Under the pieces are notes generated by a model. That model was not told the origin of the DNA and did not search any database. It saw nothing but the letters and a program-made list of their open reading frames with translations. Positions 5,278 to 6,054 of a DNA stretch of 6,054 nt are shown piece after piece; position 1 is the stretch's first letter, and the number at the start of each line of letters is the position of its first letter. The stretch spans positions 1-6,054 of the forward strand of contig JAAGZO010001017.1 in assembly GCA_024206195.1 (NCBI GenBank). The letters run 5' to 3'. The position numbers and the translations under genes are program-made. This stretch comes from a bacterium. Lineage in GTDB: Archaea > Nanoarchaeota > Nanoarchaeia > Woesearchaeales > UBA10216.

Positions 5278-5315
5278 GATTTAACCTTTATTGGACGTGT
5301 TATATTGACACATGG

Positions 5316-5387
5316 AATTGATATGGATGTTACCATTCCCCAGATTGGTTTCCACTATCCTACACAATATATTGCACAAGGGGTCAG
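5316..5387 (-). promoter_or_regulatory. intergenic element copy D (right half) with promoter for 4771-5277
   Basis: Positions 5336-5367 are identical to 2657-2688 in copy A over 32 bases, including the TAGGAT -10 (5362-5357). The similarity continues to about 5316 (GGTAACATCCATATCAATT, read leftward). Upstream of the -10 is the perfect palindrome CAATATATTG (5366-5375). The -35 is poorer here: CTGACC at 5387-5382, 19 bp away. That hexamer includes the TGA stop codon of the upstream gene (5386-5384). The left half of the element is missing, as if the upstream gene's 3' end had replaced it. Confidence 0.55.
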
Positions 5388-5848
5388 ATGCTGTTTTTCT
5401 GTTTGATATTCGTCAACACAGATTTTGCCTCTGACCAATCCTTAATCAAGCTGTATTTTTGTCTAAAATGACATTCTGAAATGAGTACTCCAATAATCCA
5501 GACTATCGGGAATAGCATTGCCACTACGATGTGAAGATTGCCATTTGTGCTACCAACAATGAGACCATAGGTCATAAAAATCCCACCAAACAAAGCAAAG
5601 AATCTCAACCCATAGTAATTCAGTCTGGGGGATGAACCTTGTTTATTTGGATTGCCTACCAGTCTAGTCATCCATTGTGGAGACTTGCCGTACCAGTATT
5701 CATGTGTTTGGAAGATATTACTAGCTACCCAAAAAAGAGAGCCGAAGGCCCCAATCATCAATGCAGCAAAAATTGATGCAACCAAATTATCAAGAGCTAT
5801 TAGTCCGACAAAAACAAGCCCTACAACATATCTCATCCAGAGTAACAA
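5384..5848 (-). CDS. multi-pass membrane protein of unknown function
   Basis: About 154 residues with four hydrophobic segments: YVVGLVFVGLIAL, then NLVASIFAALMIGAFGSLFWV, then LRFFALFGGIFMTYGLIVG, and IVVAMLFPIVWIIGVLIS. The loop between helices 2 and 3 is long and polar. A charged tail of about 28 residues ends the protein. No family recognised. The start is uncertain. A TTG at 5863 opens the longest frame but would lie only about 7 nt from the predicted transcription start. A TTG at 5848 has GGAG (5861-5858) nine bases upstream and is my choice. An ATG at 5836 lacks a nearby ribosome-binding site. The gene starts inside the downstream edge of repeat copy E, and its TGA overlaps the -35 of the next promoter. 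Confidence 0.7.
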   Translation of the reverse strand: MLLWMRYVVGLVFVGLIALDNLVASIFAALMIGAFGSLFWVASNIFQTHEYWYGKSPQWMTRLVGNPNKQGSSPRLNYYGLRFFALFGGIFMTYGLIVGSTNGNLHIVVAMLFPIVWIIGVLISECHFRQKYSLIKDWSEAKSVLTNIKQKNSI

Positions 5849-5857
5849 TGGTATAAT

Positions 5858-5968
5858 CTCCAATTGGTTTCCAACTATCCTACCTAACCTATGAACTAAC
5901 AGTCAAGAGAAGCTGGGGATTGCTGTGTTTTTTTTGGGGGGGGATTATTACACCTTGCAGACATTATG
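5858..5968 (-). repeat. intergenic element copy E (left half and promoter core)
   Basis: Read leftward it begins just after the TAG of the partial gene. It shares CTGCAAGGTGTAATAAT (5960-5944) exactly with copy A, then C8A8 (5943-5928), CAGCAATCCCCAG, the promoter and GGAAACCAAT. It then breaks off where the membrane-protein gene begins, so the right arm ending in GTTAGCC is absent. Confidence 0.55.
5877..5906 (-). promoter_or_regulatory. promoter E (repeat-borne) for the membrane protein gene
   Basis: Reading leftward: TTGACT (5906-5901), 18-bp spacer ending GGTTAGG, TAGGAT (5882-5877). Hexamers and spacing are identical to promoters A and B. The start would be near 5870, giving a leader of only about 20 nt to the TTG at 5848. 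Confidence 0.65.
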
Positions 5969-6054
5969 CTAATAGGCAGCGTGGCATTTCTTTGAAAAAG
6001 GGTAATCTCCTCTCTTATCATTGGATATGCCCCACCAAATTTCAAAGAAAGGAG
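5969..6054 (-). CDS. C-terminal end of a gene entering from the right edge
   Basis: A leftward frame is open from the window edge to TAG at 5971-5969. It encodes 27 visible residues, beginning PFFEIWWGISNDKRG and ending SKKCHAAY. The mix of aromatic and charged residues looks like genuine protein, and the stop falls 8 bp before the conserved part of element copy E, as expected for a gene followed by its spacer. Too short to assign. A perfect 11-bp inverted repeat, TTTCTTTGAAA (5987-5997) and TTTCAAAGAAA (6040-6050), lies within it; it could be a coincidence of coding sequence or a structure near the 3' end. Confidence 0.45.
   Translation of the reverse strand, partial: PFFEIWWGISNDKRGDYPFSKKCHAAY

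Noticed and set aside
1..6054. CRISPR array
   Set aside because: Repeats present are few, unevenly spaced and overlap promoters; there is no regular repeat-spacer pattern or cas gene.

Overview
This is an AT-rich bacterial window with an accessory, hypothetical-gene character. It holds seven intact protein-coding genes, one very small candidate gene, one gene fragment entering from the right edge, and one decayed coding remnant. Nothing in it is a core housekeeping gene. The internalin-like leucine-rich-repeat lipoprotein, the DUF6933-like protein and the DUF6946-like protein are types I associate with environmental bacteria such as Chloroflexota, but the sequence does not fix the taxonomy.

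Left part (1-1243): a repeat- and hairpin-rich non-coding stretch (1-655) carries two intrinsic terminators facing the minus strand. It is followed by a small minus-strand excisionase-type helix-turn-helix gene (656-838). A perfect 9-bp inverted repeat just upstream of that gene is a candidate operator. The 839-1243 interval is non-coding and ends in a good sigma-70-type promoter for the only plus-strand gene, a 223-residue protein (1244-1915) resembling DUF6946 with a PD-(D/E)XK-like D...ExK signature.

Right part (1910-6054): five minus-strand genes in a row. From right to left they are a multi-pass membrane protein, a DUF6933-like protein, an 81-residue two-helix membrane protein, an LRR lipoprotein and a two-helix membrane protein with a soluble C-terminal domain. 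Each is preceded by a related intergenic element instead of forming a tight operon. The element carries a promoter with a 'TTGAC' -35 and a TAGGAT (or TAGTAT) -10, spaced 18 bp in four of five copies. The conserved sequence extends beyond the promoter on both sides. Several copies form long imperfect inverted repeats bounded by TAAC...GTTA.

The array of single, same-strand, functionally unrelated genes separated by long TAAC...GTTA stem-loops looks like an integron-type cassette array, perhaps integrase-less. The unusual feature is that each spacer brings its own promoter. That reading is an inference. The alternative is a family of promoter-bearing dispersed repeats. No integrase is visible; if the integron reading is right, it should lie beyond the right edge. 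A cryptic remnant of a small helical domain lies in frame after the stop codon of the leftmost array gene.
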